This document shows positions 11,101-22,161 of a stretch of DNA of 64,000 nt, piece by piece. The stretch is taken from positions 62,001 to 126,000 of the forward strand of contig CAUEEP010000201.1 in NCBI GenBank assembly GCA_958450365.1, written 5' to 3'. The notes below the pieces were generated by a model, which saw nothing but the letters and a program-made list of their open reading frames with translations, was not told the origin of the DNA and ran no database searches. The position numbers and the translations under genes were made by a program. Position 1 is the first letter of the stretch. The number at the start of each line of letters is the position of its first letter. The DNA is from Mesorhabditis belari. Lineage: Eukaryota > Nematoda > Chromadorea > Rhabditida > Rhabditidae.

Positions 11101-14100
11101 TATTGAAGTTGAGTAGCTAAAGAACTTACTACTAGTAAACGGAGCAGATCCAGAGGAGGTCGTGTCGACAAGTGCCTCGGTTTGTGCTTGTGTACACCCA
11201 GCGCATGCTAAAATGAAATATTGTGCTCTACTCATATGAATATAAAATTTCTAAAAAAAAATTTGTTCTACGTGGTGGTGTTGTTGTAGTGGTAGTGGTG
11301 GTTGAAGTGGTGGTTGAAGTGGTCGTCGGTGTGGTCGTCGGTGTGGTTGTCTAAAAATTGAACTCAAGATTTTTGAGTAGAAAAGGAGCAAGGTTCTAAC
11401 TATAAGTTTGGAACAAAGCCTAGAACTAAACAAAGCTGTGATACCATTTTGGAATAATCTTCCAATAGAGAAATTCTCTACCTTAACCCTTTTTTAAAAG
11501 GCCAAAAACGGTGGCTAATTTGCGCCAAATTTTTGGCTCATTTGCGCAACTCGCCATAACTTTCTTCTGAGTGAGCTAGTCTTTATGATTTAAATGCCAT
11601 TTTGTAGATCTCAACAAGTGCAACAAAATGCCACTAAAATTATAAAATTGGCTTATTTAGAAGAAAGTTATGGCCAATTCTGCAAAAAATTTGGCGCAAA
11701 GTATTAGGTTGGTGCAAAAGTCTTTTTCATATTTTTTCGTCTGCCGTTTCAAGCCAACAAATGCACCAATTAAACTACGGTTGATTTCATTAGAAAAAGC
11801 AATTATTTTTCTGCAAAATAACATTAAAACGGGTTTAAAAATATTTTATGCCTGGATTTTCTTGAGAGTATGAAGGCGGGTAGTCAAAAAGGGCTAACTC
11901 GATGATGCGGTTTAGACACCTTAGCTAAAGAAAACCTATCTTCGTGTCAATAGATAAAAGATAGAGAAAAAAAAGTTTGATATTTCGCCAAAATTTCAGA
12001 GAAATTCATTCAGCCAATTTTTCCGTAGAGTTTTTTATAGATTTTTACGAAAAAGGCGTTTTTCACTCTCGAATTTGCTAGAAAGTGAACCGAAATTGAT
12101 TTAAAAAGATGGAAATTCAACAAAAAAACACTTTTTTTATAGAGCAAACTATAGATTAATTGGTGAATTTGTTACTTTTTAACAGAAGTACGAAAAAAAT
12201 GAAAAAGACTTTTGCACCAACCTAATAGCCACCGTATTTAACCTTTTAAAAAAGGGTTAAGGTAGAGAATTTCTCTATTGGGACTTGCCTAAATTGCCAT
12301 AACTTTATTTTAAGTGAGCTAATCTTTATGATTTTAATGCCATTTTGTTGCACTTGTTGAGATCTACAAAATGACATTAAAATCATAAAGATTAGCACAC
12401 TTAGAAGAAAGTTATGGCAAGTTGGGCAGAAGACTCAGTTGAGCAAAAAATTTGACGCAAAGTTTGACCCCCGTTAAATAATATCAACACTTTCAACACC
12501 GAGCTTCAGAATTTGCGTTTTTTAATCAATTTAATAGCACTAGAGTTGGCAAAAAGGAAAATTTTCAATTTAAATCAAGGCAAAACCAAGCCAACGTAAA
12601 TTTTAGGCCAAGTCAAACCAAAGCCAAGGTATTCGGTAAGCCAAATTGAAAAGGTTGAAATTCCAAGCCAAGACTATTTGAGAACTATTGGCTAACCTTA
12701 GCTTTGCCAATCCTGAATAGCATTTGTTTCATTCAAAAAGGTCAAGACAAGAAATTAGCTGCTTTGCTAATACTTTGCTTTTCAGCGCTCAAAACCATAG
12801 CTAACCTAGCTTAGACCTAACTTTTTTTGACATTGTTGTAAGGATCTAAACAATCTGTAAACCCTACCGTTTTTGTAGTCGTCTTTGTCGTGGTTGTCGT
12901 TGTTCCAGTCGTCGTCGTTACTAAACGAGAAAATAACAAAGAAAGAAAAGAAACCCAACGCAAAAATTTAGTCGATTCAAAGTTTCATGCACAAAGAAGT
13001 AGGAAATAGAATAAAAGTTTGAATAAAAAAAATCAGCCATGCATTTTATCGCCGAGCCATTAAAATTAAGTTTAAAACAAGAAAAATAAAATTATTTGTA
13101 AATATTTGAGAGGAAAGTGTTAGTAAAAACATTTTACCTGTAGTAGCCGTGGTTGTGGTTGTGGTAACTAAAAATGGTGAAGTGTGTAGAAAAGAGTGGC
13201 AAAACAAATGGATTGGAAAACTGTTAGTCGATAGGTTTAGGTTTAAATTTTTTAGGTTTAAATATCTTTATGTGTACTTTATTTGAATAATTGTTTTACA
13301 GTAACTCATCTGTTTTTACATACCGTAACTACTGTAATAGTACCCCACCCCAATAATGACCGTGCGGAGTGTTGTGTAGTCTAGCTTTGAACGAGTTTTT
13401 CTCGACACTGGTTTATGCTACAATGCGCGCTTAGGTATCAAAAAATAGCTGAAATCCAGGGCTATTTTTTGATATTCCAGGGCAATTAAGTAAGTCCAAT
13501 ACCTACCGTAAATACTGTATTTGTACCCCAGCCCCATAATGACGGTGCCGAGCGTTGCGTAGTTTAGCTTTGAACGAGTTTTTCTCGACACTGGTTTATG
13601 CTACAATGTGCGCTTAGGTATCAAAAAATAGCCCTGAATTTCAGCTATTTTTTGATACCAAAGACGCATTTTTTGAAAGTACGGGCGCTTTGCAAAAAAA
13701 TAAAATACTAAAAAACTTTTGCGACTACGCGACTGTACGAGGGCGGTGGGGTACTATTACAGTATTTACGGTAAGTTTCTTTGGTTTTACATAGATGGCA
13801 GATAAGCGACAGTTTCTTGCCAAAAAAGTTAACAAGGAAGCTTTCATTACTCTGTTTTATTGAAATACAAAAACGCAGCTAGCCAATAAACAAGAATTTC
13901 ATTCTAAAACTAAACGAAACTAAGCTAAATAACTAAATATAAATATAAAACTAAACAAATTCTATTATATTATATTAGCAGACTGCTTTGTTAGATCTAG
14001 AGATTAAAATGGTAATCAGTTAAGTTTAGTTAAGTTAAGTAGTCAGTTTTCAGATTTTATTTCACTGTAAGAATGTCAAATATGCAAATAAGCAAACAGA

Positions 14101-17100
14101 CAACAAAATAGCCTTTATTTTTAAAATTTTTACTGTCTAAGGGGTTGAACTTAATCCTAAATAACCTCAGTACTCTAACTAGCGTTATAATCGTACTAAA
14201 GTCAATGATTATAAGTCAGTTATTGAAATTTCCCTAATAAATAACTAATACATAGTAAGAGTTTTCTAGAAAAGCATCAATTTTAGAAAACTTATTAAAC
14301 TGCCAAACAGAGTAGTAAGACTGATTCTTTATTTATAAACTTGCTATTCAAAGCTTTCAACTTCTTTTTCTTGTTGGCTTTTATTAGGGTGGTGCAAAAG
14401 AAACTGCCGATGGGTATCAGCTCTCATTTATCAGAAACGGGCGATCCTAACGGCATTATTTTTTTAATGTTTTGTTCGCATATTTGTTTGCTATTTATTT
14501 CGACATTTGAATTTTTTGGCGCTTGTTTATTTTATTTTAAAATGCTTATATTTTTTATTTAGATCATGGTCGAGCAAAAGTTTGTGCTACGAGCAGCATT
14601 ACTGTTTAACTTCAAAATTGGAAAGTTTGTTGCCGAATCGCATCGTTCTCTCTGTGCTGCTTTCGAAGATGGCAGTTTGTCTCTCAGGCAGTGTCAGACT
14701 TGGTTTCAACGATTCCGAGAAGGAGACGAAGCTTTGGAAGATTACGAGCACGGCTCGAGGCCAGAAGTCGTGAACAAAGCCAAGCTGAGAGACGTTATAC
14801 AGGTCGATCCATGCCAATCTGCTCGAAATCTTGCGAAAATATTCCATTGTGATCATGTCATCATCGAATGCCATTTTTTTTAAAATTTACCGTCAAATCG
14901 GCAGTTTCTTTTGCACCACCCTAATAAAACAGTGGAATTGTTGGCTTTTAAAACTGATTTAGAACTGATTGATTGTCTTTTAAAACAGTGGAATTGTTGG
15001 CTTTTAAAACTAAGTAAAACTCAATTCAGATCGAATACAGAAACAACTTCTCCAAAAGGATTTGACTCGTAACCAAGAGAAATATTTAATAAAATAGAAA
15101 CATTAAAAATTAGCCTTAAAACAAAGTTTTTGCATCAAAGGTGTTTGCTGTAACTCTTGTTTTGATTGTGAGCATGCAAGATATTATAGCTGTATTTAAT
15201 AAAAAGTCGATAGCTTTTAAAAGGAAAAGCTTTTTCTAGTGAAGTGGATAGTGAAAGATTCACAGCATAACAAACAGCGTTAATAGGAAGCAAATGTCGG
15301 ACATGCTTTTACCTTCAGCCTTTGTTGTAGTGGTGGTCAATCGTGTGGTCGTCAATGAAATTCAATCATATTCACAAGAAAAGGAATACAAAGACTTTGT
15401 GACATTGCAGACATTAAAAGTGAGATTTGAATTTAGTAATGAGAGGGATGTAGCCAAGATTAAGGGCTACAATTCTCTGCATAACTTGTAAGTCATGAGT
15501 TTCCTAAAAGGTGGATAATCGTTCCTTCAGAGTTTGTCCTTTTTCCTTCCTTCTTTCCTTAATTTTGATTTCATTTGATTCCTATTCTTTGATTTTCATT
15601 TGATTCCTGATTCCTAGTTGCTTCCCTTACTAATAATGAATTGAATCAGAAAAAATCTAAAGAGTTACAATAGTTTTCTAAACATCCACCTCTTAGAAAA
15701 CGTATTACTACGCATTAACACACTTTACTTATCTCTGGATACTAATAATAACACATAAAAGAGATTCTCATGAAAAAAGAAAGGTTAACTTATAGGTTTT
15801 TAGTGAAATCTGATTCTGTTTTGCTTAAATTAAAGTAAACGCTCGTTATTTATTCTATCGATTAGTTTTTACGGCTTTAAACCAGCGCAGAAACAGCTAT
15901 GATGACATCTGATTGATGTCATCTGATTGGTCGTTCTCTTAGGAAATCTCAACAAAAGCTCACATGCAAGTTAAAAAAACTTAGACAGCTTAAAACAGGA
16001 CCAACATCATCCTGCTTTTCTTTCAAGAAAGAATTGAACTCATCAAGTTTGACTTTGTTTTCACTTTGAGCACAAAGAAAGCTTCAGAACGCTCGGAAAG
16101 CTTTAGAGGTTTATTCATTTCCTTAAAGCAGAAAAGGTTTAGCAAAACCAACCCCAGCAAACAAAATTTTCCCAATCCCTTGTGTGCTTTGTGAAAGTTG
16201 TGAAGTTTTTTTTCTACACTAAATGAGAAGAAATCTCCTATCTAGGGGAAAAGGGCTACCTAAGCAGTTTTCAATGCCAAAGCAATGAATTGTGTTTGTC
16301 AAAAAGAGGGAAAATCGCCTTGTGAAAGCACTTATGGTGAAGAACACTGTGTGCTTTAATAGATGACCGTGCGATAAATGAAAGTCATGTAAAAAAGTTT
16401 GAAGTGCAAGAAGAAATCAGTGCTTAAAGCTTATAAGAAAAATGGTGCTTTTAATTGCAACGATGGTGCAACGATGAGCAATTGACGGTGAAAGGATAAT
16501 CCAAGTAAGAATTGGTAGCTACTCATGATTGATTCAATAAGAAAATATATTAGCGAAATGTTTTAAGTCGTCAGACTTAAGACATTTCTTAAAACATTGA
16601 TTCGTTTTTGGCATTTAGGCAGAAATATGCTAATTTGATCCAAAAGATATAGCAAATAGATTTTTCAGAATCTTAAAATGTCTCAAAATCATCAACAACT
16701 TTAAGGAAAAGTGCGCTTAATTTATTTCAAACTATCAAGTGCTATGTAGAGAATTGTAGCCCTTAATCTTGGCTACATTTCTCTACAAAAAACTTTCCAA
16801 TCTGATGTATACAACTTATTTAACAAGTCCTTGAAGAAGCACTAGTCGATCTCTATCCAGTGCTGCCATTCTTGATGATTTTCTACATGAAAATTATTCC
16901 AAAGTTTTGCCAATATTTACTTTATGTAAAAATATTATTTAACATTATTAAAGATAACTTTAAACCGTTTTGGCTCACCTGCTATAACAAAAATTAATCG
17001 AGCTTCTTTGAAGACGCAGGGAAAGTGAAATTTGATCATTTTTCGATATTTAGTTTACATATTAGCTATTTTGACGCTATGAAATTATTGGAAATCATTT

Positions 17101-17616
17101 TTTAACAAAATACACACAAAGTTTACTAGATAAAGTCTTGTTAGATAAACATTTTAAGTAGAAAATCATCAAAAACAGCAGCACTGGATAGAGATCGACT
17201 AGTGTTTATTCAAGGACTTGTTAAATGAGTTGCATAAATCCGATTGGAAAGTTTTTAGTAGAGAAATGTAGCCAAGATTAAGGGCTACAATTCTCTACAT
17301 AATAGTTGAGATTTTGAAATAAATTAAGCTTGCGCTAACTGGTTTTCTAAAAAGTTGAAAGACAGAATGCTAGCTTAGATAGATCTTATTGATAAGTTAT
17401 GAAGAAGAAGAATTATAGAATAAAAATGAATTGTTCAAATAAAAGAATCCATGAAAACCCACAATTGAATTTTAAAGATAAGAGTTTTAAGTCAAAAAAA
17501 AATAGCTTACTGGTTGGTTTCACTGTTGTCGTGGTCGTTGGGGGCACCGTTCGAATACATGCTTGACCAAATGCGAAAAGAATCGAGAGAATTAAGGCCA
17601 AATCATCTAATCGCAT
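8143..17616 (-). CDS. Gene A: secreted Thr-rich protein with C6 domain
   Basis: Spliced minus-strand gene; exons 17511-17616, 13138-13167, 12868-12920, 11272-11350, 11130-11207, 10939-11024 and 8143-8316 (TAA), all phase-consistent, about 201 residues. Exon 1 starts MRLDDLALIL, a typical signal peptide; a TTG two codons upstream is not the start. The next exons code Thr-rich linker, including TTTPTTTPTTTSTTT. The last three code a cysteine domain: CAGC, then GCATFTLTC, then TC...GCFPVTC...LCP. Spacing fits the nematode C6 domain (Pfam C6), an extracellular module of unknown function, with an extra cysteine pair. A 42-nt exon at 15313-15354 would also fit in phase but has AT where the acceptor AG should be. 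Large introns hold mariner relics, MITEs and palindromes. Secretion and a mucin-like role are inferences. Confidence 0.75.
9497..10780 (-). mobile_element. Decayed Tc1/mariner-superfamily transposon
   Basis: The left end CAGGATGCATCATAATTATC near 9499 is inverted at 10758-10780 (complement CAGGGTGCGTCATAATTATG). Between them the minus strand codes a broken transposase. An N-terminal part starts MVKPSVRRKLI near 10625, with helix-turn-helix-like segments. The C-terminal half has VFQQDGAPAH and, in another frame, NSPDLNPLEF, with 37 residues between the second catalytic Asp and the final Glu. Several frame changes and stops break it. It lies in the last intron of gene A. Confidence 0.75.
11463..12285. 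repeat. Foldback element interrupted by a mariner MITE
   Basis: CCAATAGAGAAATTCTCTACC at 11460 onward (18-bp core) returns inverted at about 12241-12285 (GGTAGAGAATTTCTCTATTGG core). Inside each arm is a copy of the GCCATAACTTTCTTCT palindrome family also found at 2318-2568. The centre is occupied by the MITE 11704-12225. All of this lies in the gene A intron between exons 11272-11350 and 12868-12920. Confidence 0.65.
11704..12225. mobile_element. Mariner MITE, TTAGGTTGGTGCAAAAG ends, TA duplication
   Basis: Terminal inverted repeats of about 37 bp begin TTAGGTTGGTGCAAAAGTC and are flanked by TA at 11702-11703 and 12226-12227. These ends closely resemble those of Hsmar1/cecropia-type mariners. 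The 522-bp body has no transposase similarity, so it depends on another element. The ends also resemble the element at 14384-14924. Confidence 0.85.
13321..13773. mobile_element. MITE with TACCGTAA...TGTAATAGTACCCC ends, one and a half copies
   Basis: A full copy runs about 13504-13773 and is preceded by a 5' partial copy from 13321. Left end TACCGTAACTACTGTAATAG; right end CTATTACAGTATTTACGGTA, its inverse. Complete copies are at 35628-35896 and 63173-63441, and a fragment at 35998-36073. All carry the word CGACTACGCGACTGTACG near the right end. Confidence 0.8.
14384..14924 (+). mobile_element. Internally deleted mariner element, 541 bp
   Basis: Perfect inverted ends TTAGGGTGGTGCAAAAGAAA (left, 14384) and their complement ending at 14924, continuing through CTGCCGA. 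TA duplications sit at 14382-14383 and 14925-14926. A full mariner is about 1.3 kb. This copy keeps the 5' end and the N-terminal transposase segment and has lost the catalytic part. It lies in a gene A intron, in the opposite orientation. Confidence 0.88.
14566..14883 (+). CDS. Mariner transposase N-terminal DNA-binding domain only
   Basis: An open 105-residue frame from ATG (MVEQKFVLR) to a stop just before the right inverted repeat. Residues about 5-45 match the first mariner helix-turn-helix (LLFNFKIGKFVAESHRSL). The linker WFQRFREGD is the conserved mariner motif, and residues about 60-95 fit the second helix-turn-helix (AKLRDVIQVDPCQSARNLA). No catalytic DDD motifs follow. The domain is free of stops although the catalytic half is gone. 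It could bind mariner ends without cutting them, which would make it a potential repressor; that is inference. It may simply be a young deletion derivative. Confidence 0.7.
   Translation: MVEQKFVLRAALLFNFKIGKFVAESHRSLCAAFEDGSLSLRQCQTWFQRFREGDEALEDYEHGSRPEVVNKAKLRDVIQVDPCQSARNLAKIFHCDHVIIECHFF
16711..17340. repeat. Foldback element, family GTAGCCAAGATTAAGGGCTAC
   Basis: The arms 16711-16875 and 17180-17340 are inverted copies (words AAGGACTTGTTAAAT, GTAGCCAAGATTAAGGGCTA, GAAATAAATTAAGC). A second copy is at 20297-20695, and a fragment lies at 15440-15490. It lies within the first long intron of gene A. No coding frame. Confidence 0.75.
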
Positions 17617-18210
17617 TTCCAATTAATTAATGGGGGATTGAGGGATTGGTTTAAGAATGAAAAGGAGCGATTGGTGAGTGAATGAAGGGGAAGTGTTCGT
17701 GGCAAGTGACACCGGCTGGCAAAACTCGCCCCTGAGGAACTCCCCCTTCTCTTTTCACCGATTCAAATCCGATGCTCAAGGCAAAACTAATGACACGCCG
17801 TTTTTCGAAAGACAAAGAAGCAAAAGTGAGTGCACAAAAGACATTCCCCATGCTTGCTGAAGATAAAAGAGACAATGGCTTTAGCGTTTAGCTATTTTAG
17901 CTTTTGAGCGCCTTTTAGGGCAATCCTATCACTGCACGTTGATCAACGGATTCAAAAGTACTAAAATTTAGATCGATTTGAGAGAGAACTTGATAATTTC
18001 GTTTGTTTATCGCTTAATAAGTTTTTATACTTAATAAGAAATGATTGTAAAAGCTGTTTATGCAAAGAAAGATAAAATTTAACTTGTAATTTGTAGAGAA
18101 TGATGTACCAGCAGTGTTGAAAAGAGAAAAAGACTTTTCCCTTAAAAGAGTACTGGGTAACTTGCTTAATCAGATCGATCAAAAGATTGCGTAAATCTAG
18201 GCGCTTATTC

Positions 18211-18278
18211 TAGCCAGCAGAGTATCTAGCCAGCAAAATATCTAGCCAGCAGAGTATCGAGCCAGCAGAGTATCTAGC
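18211..18278. repeat. Tandem array of a 17-bp unit
   Basis: Four copies of a TAGCCAGCAGAGTATC-type unit in a row, leading directly into the left arm of the palindrome at 18267. Confidence 0.7.
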
Positions 18279-18535
18279 TATTGAACTTCTTTTATTTAAA
18301 AGCTAAGATTTTAAGCTATCTAATGATACCCATCACTTATATTTCTTTTGGAAAAGTGGGTCAAAAACCTTATCAAGACTTAACAAGACAATTCCTTGTT
18401 ATGTCGTTAAGTCTTGATAAGGTTTTTGACCCACTTTTCCAAAAGGAAAATATAAGTGATGGGTATCATTAGATAGCTTAAAATCTTAGCTTTTAAATAA
18501 AAGAAGTTCAATAGCTAGATACTCTGTTGGCTAGA
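18267..18535. repeat. Near-perfect palindrome, about 125-bp arms
   Basis: The sequence from AGAGTATCTAGCTATTGAAC to AACAAGACAATTCC is repeated inverted with very few mismatches, centred near 18398 with almost no spacer. A hairpin this perfect suggests a recent origin. No open frame of note. Confidence 0.85.
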
Positions 18536-20296
18536 TCTCAAACGATCTCAAGCGCTTAAAGTTGCGTGACCCATTTATCTCGTCAATTCTTGTTAAGCAA
18601 GTCTAGTACTGGGTCTAATGCTTCCAGAGTCGAAACTCTGGAAGTAAATCAAATGTACCCCATATGAGGCAGAGTGTATTCAAATTCAAATTCAAATATC
18701 ATTCTAAAAGGAATGAAGACTGGTGTCTAAAAAAACAGCTAAGAAAAAAGAAATGGTATTGCCTGGTTTCAAGGACTTCTCCAGACTAAAGTCGTTGAGG
18801 TTCTTTCATTTAAGCTTTAAAGTTTAAAGAGCAATGGGGAAGCAAGAAGTTTGGAAGTGCGCTAGTTTATCACTTTTCAAAATCCCCGTTGTCCGGGAGA
18901 GCTAAAGAGACTGGTAATAAAGAACTCATCGTATCACCTGAACAAGAAGAGTCTGTAGTCCTGGATATCAGACTCTAGATCTGTTGGCTGGCTAGGTTAA
19001 AACCAGTTAGACTAGTTTAAAAGAAGCTAGATCCAGGTACGGTTGCTGGCAGCTTCAGGGGATTTTTGTGGGCCGAAATCCGACTTTTGGCATTCTTAAA
19101 GAACCTGAAAAAAATTCGAAATAGCCTTATCCATTGTAACACAGAGCTGGCCCTATTTTTTAATAAATCATTTCTGTTTAATGTCCCATTCATAGTGTTT
19201 TTTTTTACTTAAGCTTTTCCAATACGTCATCACCGTTTTAAGGCTACTTGAGCACTAAAAAGAACAGAAGAAGCTTTGGAACAGAAGCACTAAAAATTTA
19301 CGAAACTTTTTTGGTGATCAAGTTCAAATAAAAAACCAAAGACGTGAGGATATTGTCATCACAGAAAGGAGAAAAAGTTGATCAAATGATCTAAGAAAGG
19401 CATTAATCCCATTCCATGCAAGATGGATGAGAAAAAAGCGACAGTTCCACAGAAAAAAAAGAAATGGTTCAGTTTTTGTTTACATCTTGAACTTTTGATG
19501 ATAAATGTTGTCTTAGTGGTTAGCCTCTGAGTCTGGACTTTTCAATGATCAATCAGATTGATCAGTCTGAGGATTGATGATGATTCTGGATTGATCAGCT
19601 TTTGGCTTGGCAAGTTTTTGACTATCTGCTTCTTTTAAATCTTGAATCTTGAATCTAATAGTGAAGATATTGAAAAGTCTAACTGTGACACGATTTTATA
19701 GAACTTTAAGAAGTACTAGCAACCGATTGATAAAGTTGATCGTGTGATTTCATGAAGATATAGATTTAACTTCAGATTTAAACACTTCGAAGCCCTTGAC
19801 TGAGAGATTTAAATTGAGTTTGCTTCTAATTTCATTTTCCAGATTTCAGCTTTCATAGAACTTATAGCTAATTTGTCCAAATAATAAAGATTCCACAAAA
19901 TCCAAATAATCCGGTTCTCCAAAGCGCACAAAAAGCCCGTGACATGTTCCAAAAATGAGCCATGAAAGAGAAAAAGAGCGATTTTATCCAGAAAAAAAAC
20001 TTGTGCCAGTCATTGTCATCAAAGCTATAAAAGGATTGCTCTTTTGATCTTTATAAAGCTGATCGTGTGATGCCATAAAGGTATAGATTTAGAAATCTAT
20101 ATCATTCTTATCAGATTTTTAGAATTAAGTTCTAAAATATTGCTTTAAATGCCATTTCCCGTTGTTTCGTTGAACTTTGGTGGCGCTTGATGAAAATGGT
20201 GATTAAAAGGGATATCTCTTTCTTTTATAAGCACAGAAGAAATCTAAATTGCAACAAATGTCAGTTTTGAGAGTTTTGGCAGATAAGCAGGACTTT

Positions 20297-20695
20297 ATAC
20301 TATGAAATAAATTAAGCGTGCGATAACTACTTTTCATCTCTCAAAACTATCGGGACCACTTTTTGGAAAAGCAGTTATCGCAAGCTTAATTTATTTCAAA
20401 GTATCAAGTGTTATATAGAGAATTGTAGCCCTTAATCTTGGCTACATTTATCTACAAAAAACTTTCCAATCGGATGTATATAACTTATTTAACAAGTCCT
20501 TGAAGAAGCACTAGTCCCCTTATTCAATGCCCTACCATTTTACCACATAACGATTTGAGCTGTATACATCCGATTGGAAAGGTTTTAGTAGAGAAATGTA
20601 GCCAAGATTAAGGGCTACAATTCTCTATATAACACTTGATACTTTGAAATAAATTAAGCTTGCGATAACTGCTTTTCCAAAAAGTTGGCCGGAGT
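20297..20695. repeat. Second copy of the 16711-17340 foldback
   Basis: Carries the same arm words (CTTAATTTATTTCAAA, GTAGCCAAGATTAAGGGCTA) facing each other around a short centre near 20530. An extra inverted segment begins near 20297. Confidence 0.75.
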
Positions 20696-21995
20696 TTTGA
20701 GACACCCTGTAAAGTTATCTCCTAATGCATGAAAGTACATTGTGAATCTAAAAATGCATTCCATATCAAAAAAGGTTTTGGGAAAAGCCATTTAAAATTC
20801 CCGAGCCAAAGCCAGATTTAGATCAAGCAGAGTCTAGGTGCAACCAACCAAGTTTTGACTTGTCATTGAACTGTAATCTGTCATAGCTTTTCTTTCGAAA
20901 CCCATGAACATAACTTTCTCCTCCTTTCTCATTTTTAAATCCTCTAAATGTTTCAAATAAACAATTTGATAGATTAGCCAAAGCTTTGTCCATGAAAAAT
21001 TTGCAGTCGAAGATCTGTCTTGTTTGATTTAGAGTCAATCTCAATCAATTTCCTTATTCTCGCTCTAGAAATAAGAAAGACTCATTTGAGCGCAATGTGT
21101 CAACTAATTGACAATCAAAAACCACAAACTTGGAACCGTCAATTTTATCTGCATCAAGTGGGATCAGGTTTTGCTTACACTTTCCCCAAAAACCTCAAAT
21201 GAAAGTCGATTAGATTTGGCACAACTAAAGACTAGTGAGAGTGATTGTCATCACAGATTCGTAAGAACAAAAAATGATTCTTGCGTAAAAATGAGAGAGA
21301 ACATCGATCAGTTGAACTTGAGTCTTTATCGTTTTATGGGAGCATTTTGTGTTTGGGTTCTTTCGTAGCAAAGTTGTGTTATTTTTGTATTTGGCGTTAC
21401 CAGCAAGACTTATTAGATTAGTAATAGCTCTTTCGCTCTTTCGAGTTTAAAAAACTACCGAATCTCGTTAAATGTTACTATAGTTCAGCTGCCCTAATAT
21501 ATTTACAGTAATGCTACCGTAGTCTAGCTACTGTATTCTTTACGAAAACTATCGTAATCCGGGATTACTGTGTCTCCTTTCCAGCTGAATATGAGTCCTT
21601 GTCAATCAGCAAATATGATATATCTATTGTAGTAAAGTGACACGTTTTTCAATCAATACATTGTACTTCAATATTTATAATATTCTGAACATAAACATTC
21701 AAATTAAACAGAAAACACCCGACACCATGGAAAAATTCTCTTTGCACTGAAAATCAGATTGATGGTTGAAATAATTGGGCTAGAAAAAAGCAAACAGTAA
21801 CAGATAAAAGGAAAACAAAGCTGAAAACGAATAAACGAATAAAGAATACTGTAAAATACCAGTCTCTTGGTTTACTACAGTTCGGAATCAAAGTCTTCAC
21901 CGACAAGTGAAGTGCATAGCTTAATGGGATTTGTGAGTACTTTTCCACAATACTGTAGTAATAAAGAAATGAAGGAATGACAAAGAAAGATTTTT

Positions 21996-22076
21996 GGAGA
22001 CGGGATTGAATCCTCGATCTTGTGCTTTCCTGTCAATTCCTGCTTTTCTAATCACTGAGCTATCCGATACCTTAAC
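21996..22076 (-). other. tRNA-like sequence (A and B boxes)
   Basis: On the minus strand GATAGCTCAGTGATTAGAA fits an internal A box and GAGGATTCAATCCCG fits a B box about 45 nt later. The acceptor and anticodon arms do not pair, so it is not a normal tRNA gene. It starts 86 bp past the end of gene B. Similar tRNA-like units lie at 26602-27010, 36701-36763 and 36865-36939. Confidence 0.5.
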
Positions 22077-22161
22077 TTCCCAAGAGAAAGAAGGAAAGAC
22101 AAGGAGGAAGAAGAAAGAAAGGAAGAAGAAAGGAAGTAAGAAGGCTAACAAGGCCTTCAGA

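Larger units (their letters stand above)
17641..21995. other. 4.3-kb gene-free stretch with palindromes
   Basis: Between genes A and B I find no exon I can support. The stretch immediately upstream of the gene A ATG (17617-17700) should contain its promoter; I see no clear core element. Contents are the palindrome 18267-18535, the short tandem array 18211-18278, the foldback 20297-20695, and plain AT-rich DNA. Confidence 0.5.
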
